From Diaporthe sp. PMI_573 (Eukaryota; Ascomycota; Sordariomycetes; Diaporthales; Diaporthaceae): a stretch of 64,000 bases of DNA. Positions 18,374-27,382 of the stretch are shown in pieces. A model generated the notes under the pieces. The model saw only the letters and a program-made list of their open reading frames with translations. It did no database searches and was not told where the DNA came from. The DNA lies in NCBI GenBank assembly GCA_021399435.1, contig JAJTUP010000093.1:1-64000 (forward strand), read 5' to 3'. The first letter of the stretch is position 1. Each line of letters opens with the position of its first letter. A program made the position numbers and the translations under genes.

Positions 18374-21300
18374 GTGATACTTGACCCAGCGAGTACGATC
18401 TCGATCACAAACAACAGCGAGGGACTGTTTGATACGAAACCAGCCACACACGATGGCTACCTGTGGGCTGGAGACAGACAACTACCAGTACTCGCATACG
18501 GCACAATGCCGGTCCGCACTGGACCGACCGTCCTACACCTCGAAAACGTTGCGCTCTGCCCACGACTCCTGACAACACTCGTCTCTCTGAGGCAACTTCG
18601 AAGGAAGGGTATCTTTTGGGACAACGAACACGATCCAACAACTTTGAAACGACGTGACAGGTCAACTCTGTGCAAACTCAGGGACATCCACGGCCAATAC
18701 GTCATCGACTACCAACCACACGAAGTGCAAAGCGCCTTCAACACATGGAGGAAGAAACACACTACCTACACCAAAAGGAGACCACTCACAGGCGAAGCCA
18801 TCCTCTGGCACGGCCGTCTTGGTCACCCAGGCCCGAGCGCGCTTGAGCACCTAGTTGCCTCATCTCAGGGGGTGCGCATTCGGGGACCAACAACAGTCGA
18901 ATGTGAAGCTTGTGCCTTAGCCAAGATCACGAGGCAAATCCGTCGAGCACCGAGGGAGATCCTCGAACGAGAAGGCGAAAGGATAGCACTTGATTTTCAC
19001 GACTACGAACCAGGAGTCAACAACTACACATCACAACTGCTACTCACATGCAGAGTGTCAGGACTCATCTGGGATTACTATCTTGAAAGTCGCGATAGCG
19101 AAACCCTCCTCACGGTTATGAAATCATTCCTGGGGATGATGGAAATTCAAAACAACACCAAGGTCAAGGTGATTGAATGTGATGGAGAACTGTTCAGCCG
19201 AAGACGAGCCGTCAGAGAATTTCTCGAGTCAAAACATATCAAGATCGAGCCCTCAGCACCCAACACACAAGCACAAAACGGAGGAGCCGAGCGCTCAGGG
19301 GGTGTGATCAAGGAGAAAATGCGTGCAATGCGAACAAGCTCAAAACTCCCACACTCTCTTTGGCCCGAAATTGGACGAACAACCGTCTATCTCAACAACC
19401 GAACACCAAATTACGGACTGGACTGGAAGGCACCCTACTACCAATTTCACTCAGCGATTGCCAAACGCTTGGGTATCCCACGACCAGATCCAAGACCAGA
19501 TCAAACTCATCTTCGCGTATTTGGCTGCAAGGCCTACGCGATGACCTCAGACGCACAGCTCAAGAAAAGAAGACGTCAACGTCTCGAGCCACGTGCATGG
19601 ATTGGTTACCTTGTTGGATACCGATCATCGAACATCTACAGGATATGGATTCCCTCTACCGGAAAGATTGTCAATACAAGAGACGTGATCTTTAATGAGC
19701 ACGAAGTGTTTGATGGGAATTGGGAAGGCTTCAAAGATGAGCTTCTCACCACAGACATCAATCGTCTCGCGGAGTGGACAAGAAAATACGCCCTCCCAGA
19801 CAATGACACAATATCGGAACCGGAAGGAGAAGATCTAATTGAAGAAAGCTCCCCGGAAGAAACCTCCGAAGAAACTCAAGGACCTGTTGCCGATAGCATC
19901 CAGGAGGCAGACGTAGAGACTGCAGAGGATGATCGCTCCGAGGCGGACCGAGAAAACGGCCCCTACACAGAAGCCAAATTCACCCTGCTACCTACTCCTC
20001 CTCGATCGCCGCCATCAGCCCTGCTCGCACACACAATTCAAACCCAGTCTGACGAAGAAATGCCGTCTACTGAAGCAAATCAAAAGACAAGCCCGTGGCA
20101 GGCCGCATTCATCGCTGGCACAAAATCCGCCCGGATGGCCAAGTCAGAGGGAAAATACCTGACGAAGGCACAAATTGAAAGACGCTTGCGTCAGGGGGTG
20201 AAGTTGAAAAGAAACAACCTCCCCAAACCGCCAAGATGGCACAATGACCTGGATAATCATCCACTTGGACCAATATTCAGACAAGCAGAAGCTGACCATT
20301 TGCAGAGTCACATTGAAATGAAGTCATGGACCGAAATCCTCAAGAAAGACCGCCGCGCAGCAGGAAAACAAATCCTGGACTGCATGTGGGTGTATGTCTA
20401 CAAATTCAACAAGCATGGCGTTCTTCAGAAATGCAAAGCAAGACTCGTGGTCCGCGGAGATCAACAAGCGCGAGGGCAAACACAAGAAACCTACGCAGCA
20501 ACTCTCGCGGGACGGTCATTCCGAACACTGACCGCCATTGCCAACAAATTTGATCTCGAGCTGATCCAATACGACGTTGTCAATGCGTTCGTGCACGCTC
20601 CTATCGATCAAGATATCTTCATGAGAATGCCTCGAGGATACGAGAAGAAGGGCACAATCTTGATGCTGAACAAAGCACTCTATGGGCTGCGGATTTCACC
20701 ACTGCTCTGGCAAAAGGAATTCACAAAGACACTTGCCCAATGTGGATACAAACAAGTCCCACATGAACCCTGCTGCTACACCAAGAACGGCATCCTGGTC
20801 TTCTTCTACGTAGACGATATTATCGTTGCGTATAGAAAGAACCGACAAGATCAAGTCGATGAACTGGCCCACCAGCTCCAAGAGAAGTATAAAATCAGTG
20901 GAGGGGACCCGATTCAATGGTTCCTGGGCATGGAGATCCTCAGAGATCGTCCAAACAGACGGATCTGGCTGGCTCAGACCGCATACATTGAGAAGATTGC
21001 CAAACTGGCTAACAAGAAAAAACTCTCCCACACAGTCCCCATGACAGCCGAAGAGCTGATGCCTCGAATCGACGCCGCCACAGAAGCTGAAGTCCAGACC
21101 TACCAACGAAAGATCGGATCACTTCTATTCGCCGCCATTTCCACACGACCAGATATTGCATTTGCCACGTCAAGGCTTGCAAGATTCCTGACAAATCCGA
21201 GCCGAAAACACCAAGATGCTGCCGACCGCGTGCTACTCTACCTCGAACGCACCAAACACCTTGCTCTTTGCTTCAAGGACACCGAAGAGTTGGTTGTCGC

Positions 21301-21838
21301 AAGCGATGCTTCATTCGCAGACAACACACTCGATCGGAAAAGTTCCCAGGCATTCGCAATGAAACTGTTTGGAGGCCTGATTGGATGGAGAGCAAACAAG
21401 CAAGACACGGTCACTACATCAACAACGGAGGCAGAGCTTCTAGCTCTTGCTCAAGCAGCAAAAGAAACACTATTTGTGAGCCGGCTCCTCACAGAACTTT
21501 CAGTGGACCTGGACAACAAGCGAATCAAGATCGAATGTGACAACACACAAACAATCAAACTGGTCAACTCAGAAGTCACAACACTCAAGACCAAATTACG
21601 ACATGTGGACATACACAATCACTGGCTGCGGCAGGAAACTCAACGAGGAACAATCCAGGTGGAATACACACCTTCAGCAGAAATGATGGCAGATGGGTTG
21701 ACAAAGGCATTACCGGCTGGAAAGTGGAAAGGATTCCTCCACCAGTTGGGCCTAAAAGATGTGAAAACAAGACATGGAGAGACAACCCTACGGGAAGACC
21801 CCATAAATAACAGACTAAAAGCAGTTGAAGGGGAGTAA
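18374..21838 (+). CDS. copia pol: protease, integrase, reverse transcriptase, RNase H
   Basis: This open frame of about 1,155 codons has no internal stop; the first in-phase codon listed here is not ATG, and the frame extends upstream into the end of gag. It starts at the protease active-site region, which reads VILDPAS rather than the usual D-S/T-G. The integrase zinc region follows (LWHGRLGHPG ... CEACALAK), then the integrase core acidic residues (ALDFHDYE, ECDGEL, GGAERSGG). The copia reverse transcriptase comes next, with KARLVVRGDQQ, the IQYDVVNAFVHAP block and the YVDD catalytic motif at residues 812-815. The end is RNase H (STTEAELLALAQAAKE, ECDNTQTIKL). The protein would copy and insert the element. 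An intact pol beside a gag with three stops is noteworthy. Confidence 0.9.
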   Translation: MILDPASTISITNNSEGLFDTKPATHDGYLWAGDRQLPVLAYGTMPVRTGPTVLHLENVALCPRLLTTLVSLRQLRRKGIFWDNEHDPTTLKRRDRSTLCKLRDIHGQYVIDYQPHEVQSAFNTWRKKHTTYTKRRPLTGEAILWHGRLGHPGPSALEHLVASSQGVRIRGPTTVECEACALAKITRQIRRAPREILEREGERIALDFHDYEPGVNNYTSQLLLTCRVSGLIWDYYLESRDSETLLTVMKSFLGMMEIQNNTKVKVIECDGELFSRRRAVREFLESKHIKIEPSAPNTQAQNGGAERSGGVIKEKMRAMRTSSKLPHSLWPEIGRTTVYLNNRTPNYGLDWKAPYYQFHSAIAKRLGIPRPDPRPDQTHLRVFGCKAYAMTSDAQLKKRRRQRLEPRAWIGYLVGYRSSNIYRIWIPSTGKIVNTRDVIFNEHEVFDGNWEGFKDELLTTDINRLAEWTRKYALPDNDTISEPEGEDLIEESSPEETSEETQGPVADSIQEADVETAEDDRSEADRENGPYTEAKFTLLPTPPRSPPSALLAHTIQTQSDEEMPSTEANQKTSPWQAAFIAGTKSARMAKSEGKYLTKAQIERRLRQGVKLKRNNLPKPPRWHNDLDNHPLGPIFRQAEADHLQSHIEMKSWTEILKKDRRAAGKQILDCMWVYVYKFNKHGVLQKCKARLVVRGDQQARGQTQETYAATLAGRSFRTLTAIANKFDLELIQYDVVNAFVHAPIDQDIFMRMPRGYEKKGTILMLNKALYGLRISPLLWQKEFTKTLAQCGYKQVPHEPCCYTKNGILVFFYVDDIIVAYRKNRQDQVDELAHQLQEKYKISGGDPIQWFLGMEILRDRPNRRIWLAQTAYIEKIAKLANKKKLSHTVPMTAEELMPRIDAATEAEVQTYQRKIGSLLFAAISTRPDIAFATSRLARFLTNPSRKHQDAADRVLLYLERTKHLALCFKDTEELVVASDASFADNTLDRKSSQAFAMKLFGGLIGWRANKQDTVTTSTTEAELLALAQAAKETLFVSRLLTELSVDLDNKRIKIECDNTQTIKLVNSEVTTLKTKLRHVDIHNHWLRQETQRGTIQVEYTPSAEMMADGLTKALPAGKWKGFLHQLGLKDVKTRHGETTLREDPINNRLKAVEGE

Positions 21839-21875
21839 AACGCAGACTCCCAGTACCTGCGAGTCTGAGGGGGTG

Positions 21876-22070
21876 TGTCAGATGTGACGGGTGCTTTGGG
21901 TTAGGTGCCTGAGGCATCAATGGTTGAATCATGACAAAACCAGCCCCCTTACGGGTGGGGTCCCACCAAAAGAACCAAGACAAGACATCATCACAATACA
22001 CACAGTGACCACCCCATCAATTGGACCATAATTACACGTCCCATATACCTAAAAGGGTGATAATCTGACA
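21876..22070 (+). repeat. 3' LTR of the copia element
   Basis: This 195-bp LTR begins directly after the purine tract and ends ATAATCTGACA. Its variant bases match the inverted LTR at 22139-22539 and the LTR fragment at 22541-22617, forming a second LTR subfamily distinct from that of the 5' LTR. Confidence 0.9.
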
Positions 22071-22133
22071 ATTGTGATCATGTCTTGTCTAGGTTCTCTA
22101 GCGCGACCCCTCCCGTTGGGGGCTGGTTTTGTC
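22071..22133 (-). repeat. Diverged inverted copia LTR fragment
   Basis: The stretch reads as a decayed piece of the copia LTR in reverse orientation (GTCTTGTCTAGGTTCTCT ... GGGGGCTGGTTTTGTCA). It is older than its neighbours judging by mismatches. Confidence 0.6.
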
Positions 22134-22138
22134 AGTAT

Positions 22139-22539
22139 TGTCAGATTATCACCCTTTTAGGTATATGGGACGTGTAATTATGGTCCAATTGATGGGGTGA
22201 TCACTGTGTGTATTGTGATGATGTCTTGTCTTGGTTCTTTTGGTGGGACCCCACCCGTAAGGGGGCTGGTTTTTGTGACGGCAGCCACGGTAGGCAAGCC
22301 CTCTGGCCGTCACAAGGACCCTAACCCTTAGCCCCACAGTCGCGTCAAGACTTCGCGAGCCAGGGACCGCCAGAGCTTCGCTCTCCCCTTTCTTTTCCTC
22401 TCCTCAGCTTAGAATATTCGTTGACAGCGCCAATAGACCCAGCTCCCATGCTGCATCTCGTGCTGGCCGTGACAGTTTTGTCATGATTCAACCATTGATG
22501 CCTCAGGCACCTAACCCAAAGCACCCGTCACATCTGACA
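22139..22539 (-). repeat. Inverted copia LTR, interrupted by another solo LTR
   Basis: The two halves (22139-22273 and 22480-22539) add up to exactly 195 bp, the size of the 3' LTR, in reverse orientation. Between them sits a 201-bp foreign LTR plus one 5-bp target duplication. No matching duplication was found around this inverted copy. Confidence 0.88.
22274..22474 (+). repeat. Solo LTR of a second family, TSD GTTTT
   Basis: This 201-bp sequence starts TGTGACGGCAGCC and ends GGCCGTGACA. It is flanked by GTTTT on both sides (22269-22273 and 22475-22479). TG...CA ends and a 5-bp duplication fit an LTR. Related copies lie at 37035-37248 and, inverted, at 59532-59730. Near the start a TGTGACGGC/GGCCGTCACA inverted pair could form a hairpin. 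Confidence 0.82.
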
Positions 22540-22540
22540 A

Positions 22541-22617
22541 CAATACACACAGTGACCACCCCATCAATTGGACCATAATTACACGTCCCATATACCTAAA
22601 AGGGTGATAATCTGACA
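22541..22617 (+). repeat. copia LTR 3' fragment
   Basis: The last 77 bp of the copia LTR in forward orientation (CAATACACACAGTGACC to ATAATCTGACA) abut the inverted LTR. They match the 3' LTR subfamily. Confidence 0.85.
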
Positions 22618-22971
22618 TTAATATTTAAAACATAACTACTGTAGCTTTACTGTATTATATAAATCTTAATCGATACTGAAATTTACGTCCCAATTAGGCT
22701 TAGTTTGAAGAAGTAGGTAGGGTTGGCACGGACGTTTTTTGTATGTAAAAAAACTGACCGGGCATATGTCCTGACCGGCACCAATCTAACTAGTCTGCAC
22801 AGAAGAGCCGCATGCATTCAAGCCGAAATTGTAGACACACGATTTCTTGGGACAAGCGCGCTGTGGACGATCTCCTTAGTCTACTATAATCGCCTAATGA
22901 GATGATTGGCTATTTGTCTTGGGACCTTCCTCTAGGATTACGTTGATATATTCTGTCTGGTCGAGGATATC

Positions 22972-23488
22972 TTAGACTTGGTTGTGGTACTTAGAATAAG
23001 TCGGGGCTAGCAGCCACTGCACTTGGCGACGAGACGGTAGTTGCCAGGCAGTATTCAGCTTACTTAACAGAATCCGCATTTGTTTAGACTCGAAGAGGTT
23101 AAATGGACGGCTATTAGCAAAAATTGCTCTAGCAGCAAGCTTATCAAGCATCTGCTTAAAGGTCTTGTCTACTATAGGAAAGTGCTGAGTAAGTTGAGAC
23201 TGCTGAGACTGTTGCTGCCTTCTGTAATTGGGGCAATGGCGAAGTAAGTGCTTCTTTTGACAAGTAGTGCCCTTGGTTATCTCGTTGCCGCAGTGCTTGC
23301 ACTTGATTCGTGAGTTCTTGAACCCCGAGCTAGCGTTCGAGGTAATTGTGATAACAGCCTGTGGGCCGACTGCATGCCTTTCTGCAGCCCTAATGTGTAG
23401 CCAGATGTATGCTGCTTCCCGGGCTGGAGAGGATTGTGGGCACGAGTGCGCACTGCACGAGGGGTTTTGTGGTCATCCTCCAAGTCAT
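22972..23488 (-). pseudogene. hAT-type transposase N-terminal fragment (BED finger)
   Basis: The minus-strand frame contains a C-x2-C...H-x4-C finger (IKCKHCGNEITKGTTC, then HLLRHC). A Q/S-rich stretch follows, then the block LAARAIFANSRPFNLFESK, which resembles the N-terminal region of hAT transposases in fungi. It stops at 22972, and no catalytic part follows before the copia block. The fragment overlaps, on the opposite strand, the open 5' extension of the next gene, which argues that the extension is not coding. Confidence 0.65.
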
Positions 23489-23728
23489 GGTCGTTGCCGG
23501 AATACACCGCTCCGTCGAGGCCTGGAGCCGCGAAAGCAGGTGCCGTTGATGAATGCTTCCGTGGACTTCTCCGGCGGCGACTGCCAACATCTGCGCTGTC
23601 TTGCCAGAATGCATCGTCATGTGCATATACGACCATCTCGTTCGAGACAAGAAACGTCAAATTCTATTTGTATACCAGCCCGAGAAGGCCTCGCAGTGTT
23701 GCAGGCTTTGCCAGAGCCGGTACAAATC

Positions 23729-24898
23729 ATGGCGGAGCAAAAAAAGAAAGTTGTGGTCCCCTGGATGCTTACGCAGGTGTCGCGAGAGTACAACATTGTC
23801 TGGGGGTCTTTGTACTACGCGCGTACTATGCACCGCATTTGCATACCGCAGCTGGACGACTACATACTCACTTTTTTGGGGGCAGAGCAGGAGGTGGTGC
23901 CTGAGTCGCGTAGGAACCCCCCGGCACATTCTGCCACAGTCTTATTCACTGCAGAAACTGTAGGCCAGGTTTCGCTGCACAAGTTGTGGGAGATCGGATC
24001 TGAATTCTCGCGTTTCGAGTCAGATTTCGGTCTTAGGATGCCGCATGATGATGGATGGGGCAAACATGATGACGGCAGGCGCAAGAAAAAAAAATGGTGG
24101 TCTGTCTACAAGAAGCTACACGAATTATGTGGCAACGGCTCCATAAGAGAGCTGCTTCCTGGATCCAGGGGGGCCGAGAAGATGGAGGGCTTCTTCTTCG
24201 ATCGGGACATGAACATTCAGCTCCACCCGACGCCCGAGTACCTGTCAAGGAACCCGGCCTTGGATACGGCCGTCCGCGACACGCTCTTTCACCTGTGGTG
24301 CTCCGCCGCAATTAGCTCCATACACATACGGATACTCCGCCAAGACGGAAAGAAAGGCATAAGGAAGGAGGAGAAGCACTGCAAACTGACCGACCCATTT
24401 TGGCAAACTTGGCCCTACAGAAATCATATCCGCTCTGTGCAACAGCAACAATTCGACTTTGACAAGGGCAACCATGACAGCGGCTATAGTTTCATCTTAA
24501 CACCTGTGACATATTTCTTGCCTGAAGGGTACAATCTGAAAGACATTGGCATCAACAAGAAGCAGTACGCGGCGGGGTTTGCAAACGTATATATAGAGAT
24601 GGTGTCTCCCAAAGATGACGAGTTTGACATCCGCTTTGAGGGCCCGCACGAGTTCTTTTACGACCAGAAAGACGAGGATTTTACGATGCCGGTCGACGAA
24701 AACGACACCATGATGGAGGATACAGCTGAAGACGCCGCCAGTAGCGTCAACGACGATGACGATAGTGAGCGGAGTGATGACGATGAAGAGCAGGGCGAAG
24801 AGGAGGACGGACCGATGTTATCTCAGCTGAGAGAAGACATGAAGATTCCGCTCAAGGTCTTGCGGGAAAGGCATGAGGAAATACTAAAGCAGGCTTAG
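23729..24898 (+). CDS. Hypothetical protein with acidic C-terminus
   Basis: From ATG 23729, in good context (A at -3, G at +4), an intronless frame encodes 389 residues. The open frame extends upstream to about 23267, but that part overlaps an antisense hAT fragment and looks non-coding, so I prefer the internal start. The body is a globular mix rich in aromatic residues (VVVPWMLTQVSREYNIVWG, FWQTWPYRNHIRSV, YSFILTPVTYFLPEGYN). It is followed by a strongly acidic stretch of about 40 residues (DDDDSERSDDDEEQGEEEDG) and a short helical tail. I do not recognise the family, and no catalytic motif is evident. Intact coding in a transposon-dense area suggests a recently acquired or lineage-specific gene. 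Confidence 0.55.
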   Translation: MAEQKKKVVVPWMLTQVSREYNIVWGSLYYARTMHRICIPQLDDYILTFLGAEQEVVPESRRNPPAHSATVLFTAETVGQVSLHKLWEIGSEFSRFESDFGLRMPHDDGWGKHDDGRRKKKKWWSVYKKLHELCGNGSIRELLPGSRGAEKMEGFFFDRDMNIQLHPTPEYLSRNPALDTAVRDTLFHLWCSAAISSIHIRILRQDGKKGIRKEEKHCKLTDPFWQTWPYRNHIRSVQQQQFDFDKGNHDSGYSFILTPVTYFLPEGYNLKDIGINKKQYAAGFANVYIEMVSPKDDEFDIRFEGPHEFFYDQKDEDFTMPVDENDTMMEDTAEDAASSVNDDDDSERSDDDEEQGEEEDGPMLSQLREDMKIPLKVLRERHEEILKQA

Positions 24899-25942
24899 AA
24901 TCTCCTTAGACTCCCATATGTAGGTAGCATTGCTTGACCATAACTAAATTTACTCGCCGTCGTATTTACCACCCCCGCCAACCTCTACGATCAGGTCTCG
25001 CCACGTCAAGGGAGCAACTGCCGGTGGTAAGCGCATAAGAAGCTAGGCTGACAGTCTACTGTATGATTCTCCAAAAATTAAAAAAAAAAAAAATTGAGAG
25101 AGGGATCTTGACCTCGATACAAGAGTGTACATGCAAACGGTCTATCCACAGCTTGGCATTCCCTAATAACAATACGCAAGGAGGGAATCTACATCGAATG
25201 AAGTGAGGTCCGAAGTCCAGGAGCTCATGAGCTTGGCGCGCCAACCTATATCTCATCATAGTGTACAGGCATCATCAGAGCTGGATGAGAGTACTGAAAA
25301 CGGGCGCGATGGCGGGTATAAATCTGAAAAAAAAGTAATAGGTACGAATACTTGACTGGAAGGGGGAATTCATACAGTGGAATCTGTGGCAAAGAAGTAT
25401 TGCAGTGTTAGTTACAAAGCGCTGTCGTGTATCGGTAATGATGGTCGAGTCACTAGAGCTGGCAACTGTATGGTACTGCGGAAGGGCTGGTGCGTTAAGT
25501 CGGCTGCATCGCATAGGTCGTGAATCCTTTGGCGATAGTCTCATGCACTGGAGAAAAAGTGGTTATGTGTGTATATGTGCCCGTTGACTGTATAAGCCGT
25601 ATATGCCCAGTATATACTGTGCCTTTATAAGGGTAAAACCTATTATCGTTTATTTCTCTAGGGGAAAACCTCCAATATTTAGGCTACTTTAGCCTTATAG
25701 TGAGGTCCCTACTTGCAGTATTTGCCTCTACACCGATGGTGCTTGTAGATATGGGTCTAGAGACCTGCATCAGCGGCTCTCTGAAGCTTTTGCGCCTTGG
25801 TAGCGCTCTGCCCCTTCTTCTTTCCCTTAGCCGAAGAGGAGTCACCAGTGACTTCCTTAAAAATAAACTCTATACCAAAAGTTATCCTCCTCTTTTTACT
25901 AAATAGGACCTTGAGGCCTTCTATATGGCTATCCAATATATT
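24899..25942. other. Spacer with an interspersed repeat
   Basis: No gene recognised. Positions about 25555-25715 are nearly the reverse complement of 41095-41290 (shared core includes AACCTATTATCGTTTATTTC). They are therefore part of a dispersed element that I cannot assign. A poly-A run lies at 25079-25093. Confidence 0.5.
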
Positions 25943-27382
25943 TCAGTCAATCTCTAATCCCTTGAAACACTTCTTTAAACCGCGCTGACAGCTTTGCTTG
26001 ATAGAAATATCGATGTTTGTCTCTTTACAAGCATACTTATCCCTAGGCCATTTATCCTCATCTTTCAATAGGGTCACAAGGCGTGGCTTAAAGGTGATCT
26101 TCCAAAAGTTGCTTGGAGCCAGGACCAGATCGGGATCTGTGTCTGAATAAACTTCCCTCCCTTGAATCCTCGTGGGTATCGTCGCCTTGTTTCTCGCCGG
26201 CGCATTCAGCCTCGCTTCGTCGGGGTCCTCCCCCGTGGCATCATCAGCTTCGTCGGCTTCCTCCTCCTCTGCTTCTGCCGCCGTCGATCCCACCGGCTTC
26301 CGCCACTTCTTCTTAATGTGTAGCACAACGTTCATATTCATGTGGAATACACATAGCTGGTGGCGTGCGTGAGGGAATTCAGACTTGAGGGCGTTAATTA
26401 GGGCGTTGTCGTAGTCTGTGACAAAGAGGGTCGGATCGTCGGCTTCACACTGGCGCAGCAGCTGGCGGAGTTGCTCGAGAAGCCACCGGAAGCCGCTTTC
26501 CCTCTCGTTGTCGACGACGGCTTGGAATAGCGGGAGGATCTTCTTCGTGTGGCTCAGCGCCGTGCCTTGGAAGTACGGCATCTTCTTGTTATTAGTCGAG
26601 TACGTACAATCGAGCGAGAGGCATCGTGAGAATCGCCGCTCGCGGAGCCACGCGATCTGCTGCTTCTCGCACCAGAAGATGCACGTGATGTTGCCCTCCT
26701 CGTCTTGTGTATAGCGATACCAGCACTCTTCCTTCTCAAGCCAGGCCAACGCTGCTTGAGTAGGTGTATAGATACCCTGCTTTTCCTTCCGCCAGCCTGC
26801 CAGCCAGTCCTTCATAGTGTTCGGCCCCAGCCCTATAGTTGGGTATTCTCGTCGAAACGCAGCCTCTAGTCTTTTTGGCCTCGCGAGGGCTAGGTCACGT
26901 ACAGTCCGCGCTAAAAAGTCGTGATGTTCGGGTGTAAGTCTCAGCCAGCCACGTTGGGCTTCGGGGACCTCCTGCGGACCGTGAAGAATATGTCGATGCT
27001 CCTGGATAAGAAGCTTCCACTTGCCTAACGTCTGCTTAGTCGCATAAGCAATTACTTGCCATCTACAGCCCGATTTAATCGTCGTGGCGTTGTTTTTCGT
27101 AGCAGTCAATAGGCGCTGGGCACAGCGACTACATGTCAACGTAACGTGATTAGGCTTCGAGCTTCGGACCTGCGTTAGCCACCCAGCAGACTTCGTAAAC
27201 GCGTCTAACTCGGCCTTGAGGTCCTTAAAGGTATCGTGTCCATCATTGAAGAGTTTCAGATAGAGAGGAGGACTAGAAAGTGCTGGAAGACGGCGGTTTA
27301 TGGCGGTGATACTGGCGTTCCAGCTGTCACAGTCGACGCGCCACTGCGGCTCAAGTGTCGCGTAGTCAGGGAACAAAGACAT
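25943..27382 (-). CDS. Mutator-like (MULE) transposase, C-terminally truncated
   Basis: ATG 27382 opens a 479-residue frame. A FAR1/MULE-type zinc region (C84, C87, C106, H129, H131) precedes the MULE catalytic core: CLSLDCTYSTNNKKMPY with D258, FVTDYDNALINAL with D323, and the HQLCVFHMNMNV block. An acidic insertion (TAAEAEEEEADEADDATGED) follows. The usual C-terminal third, with the last catalytic acidic residue and the SWIM zinc finger, is missing, so it is probably inactive. The enzyme would cut and paste Mutator-like elements, related in kind to fungal Hop elements. About 100 bp of its 5' flank recurs inverted at 28.7 kb. Terminal inverted repeats and a 9-bp duplication were not found. 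Confidence 0.8.
   Translation of the reverse strand: MSLFPDYATLEPQWRVDCDSWNASITAINRRLPALSSPPLYLKLFNDGHDTFKDLKAELDAFTKSAGWLTQVRSSKPNHVTLTCSRCAQRLLTATKNNATTIKSGCRWQVIAYATKQTLGKWKLLIQEHRHILHGPQEVPEAQRGWLRLTPEHHDFLARTVRDLALARPKRLEAAFRREYPTIGLGPNTMKDWLAGWRKEKQGIYTPTQAALAWLEKEECWYRYTQDEEGNITCIFWCEKQQIAWLRERRFSRCLSLDCTYSTNNKKMPYFQGTALSHTKKILPLFQAVVDNERESGFRWLLEQLRQLLRQCEADDPTLFVTDYDNALINALKSEFPHARHQLCVFHMNMNVVLHIKKKWRKPVGSTAAEAEEEEADEADDATGEDPDEARLNAPARNKATIPTRIQGREVYSDTDPDLVLAPSNFWKITFKPRLVTLLKDEDKWPRDKYACKETNIDISIKQSCQRGLKKCFKGLEID

Larger units (their letters stand above)
16836..22070 (+). mobile_element. Ty1/copia retrotransposon, near full length
   Basis: The 5' LTR is at 16836-17029 (194 bp) and the 3' LTR at 21876-22070 (195 bp), preceded by a purine-rich tract (GAGGGGGTG). 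Gag (17064-18320) and pol (about 18374-21838) lie between them in the order protease, integrase, reverse transcriptase, RNase H, which defines the copia group. The 5-bp flanks differ (GAAAG against ATTGT). The 5' LTR also shares several diagnostic bases with the neighbouring solo LTR rather than with its own 3' LTR, which suggests recombination between elements. Gag carries three stop codons, so this copy is probably not autonomous. Confidence 0.9.

Noticed and set aside
23267..23728. 5' extension of the 389-residue gene
   Set aside because: It overlaps an antisense hAT BED-finger fragment and lacks protein-like composition, so the start at 23729 is preferred.
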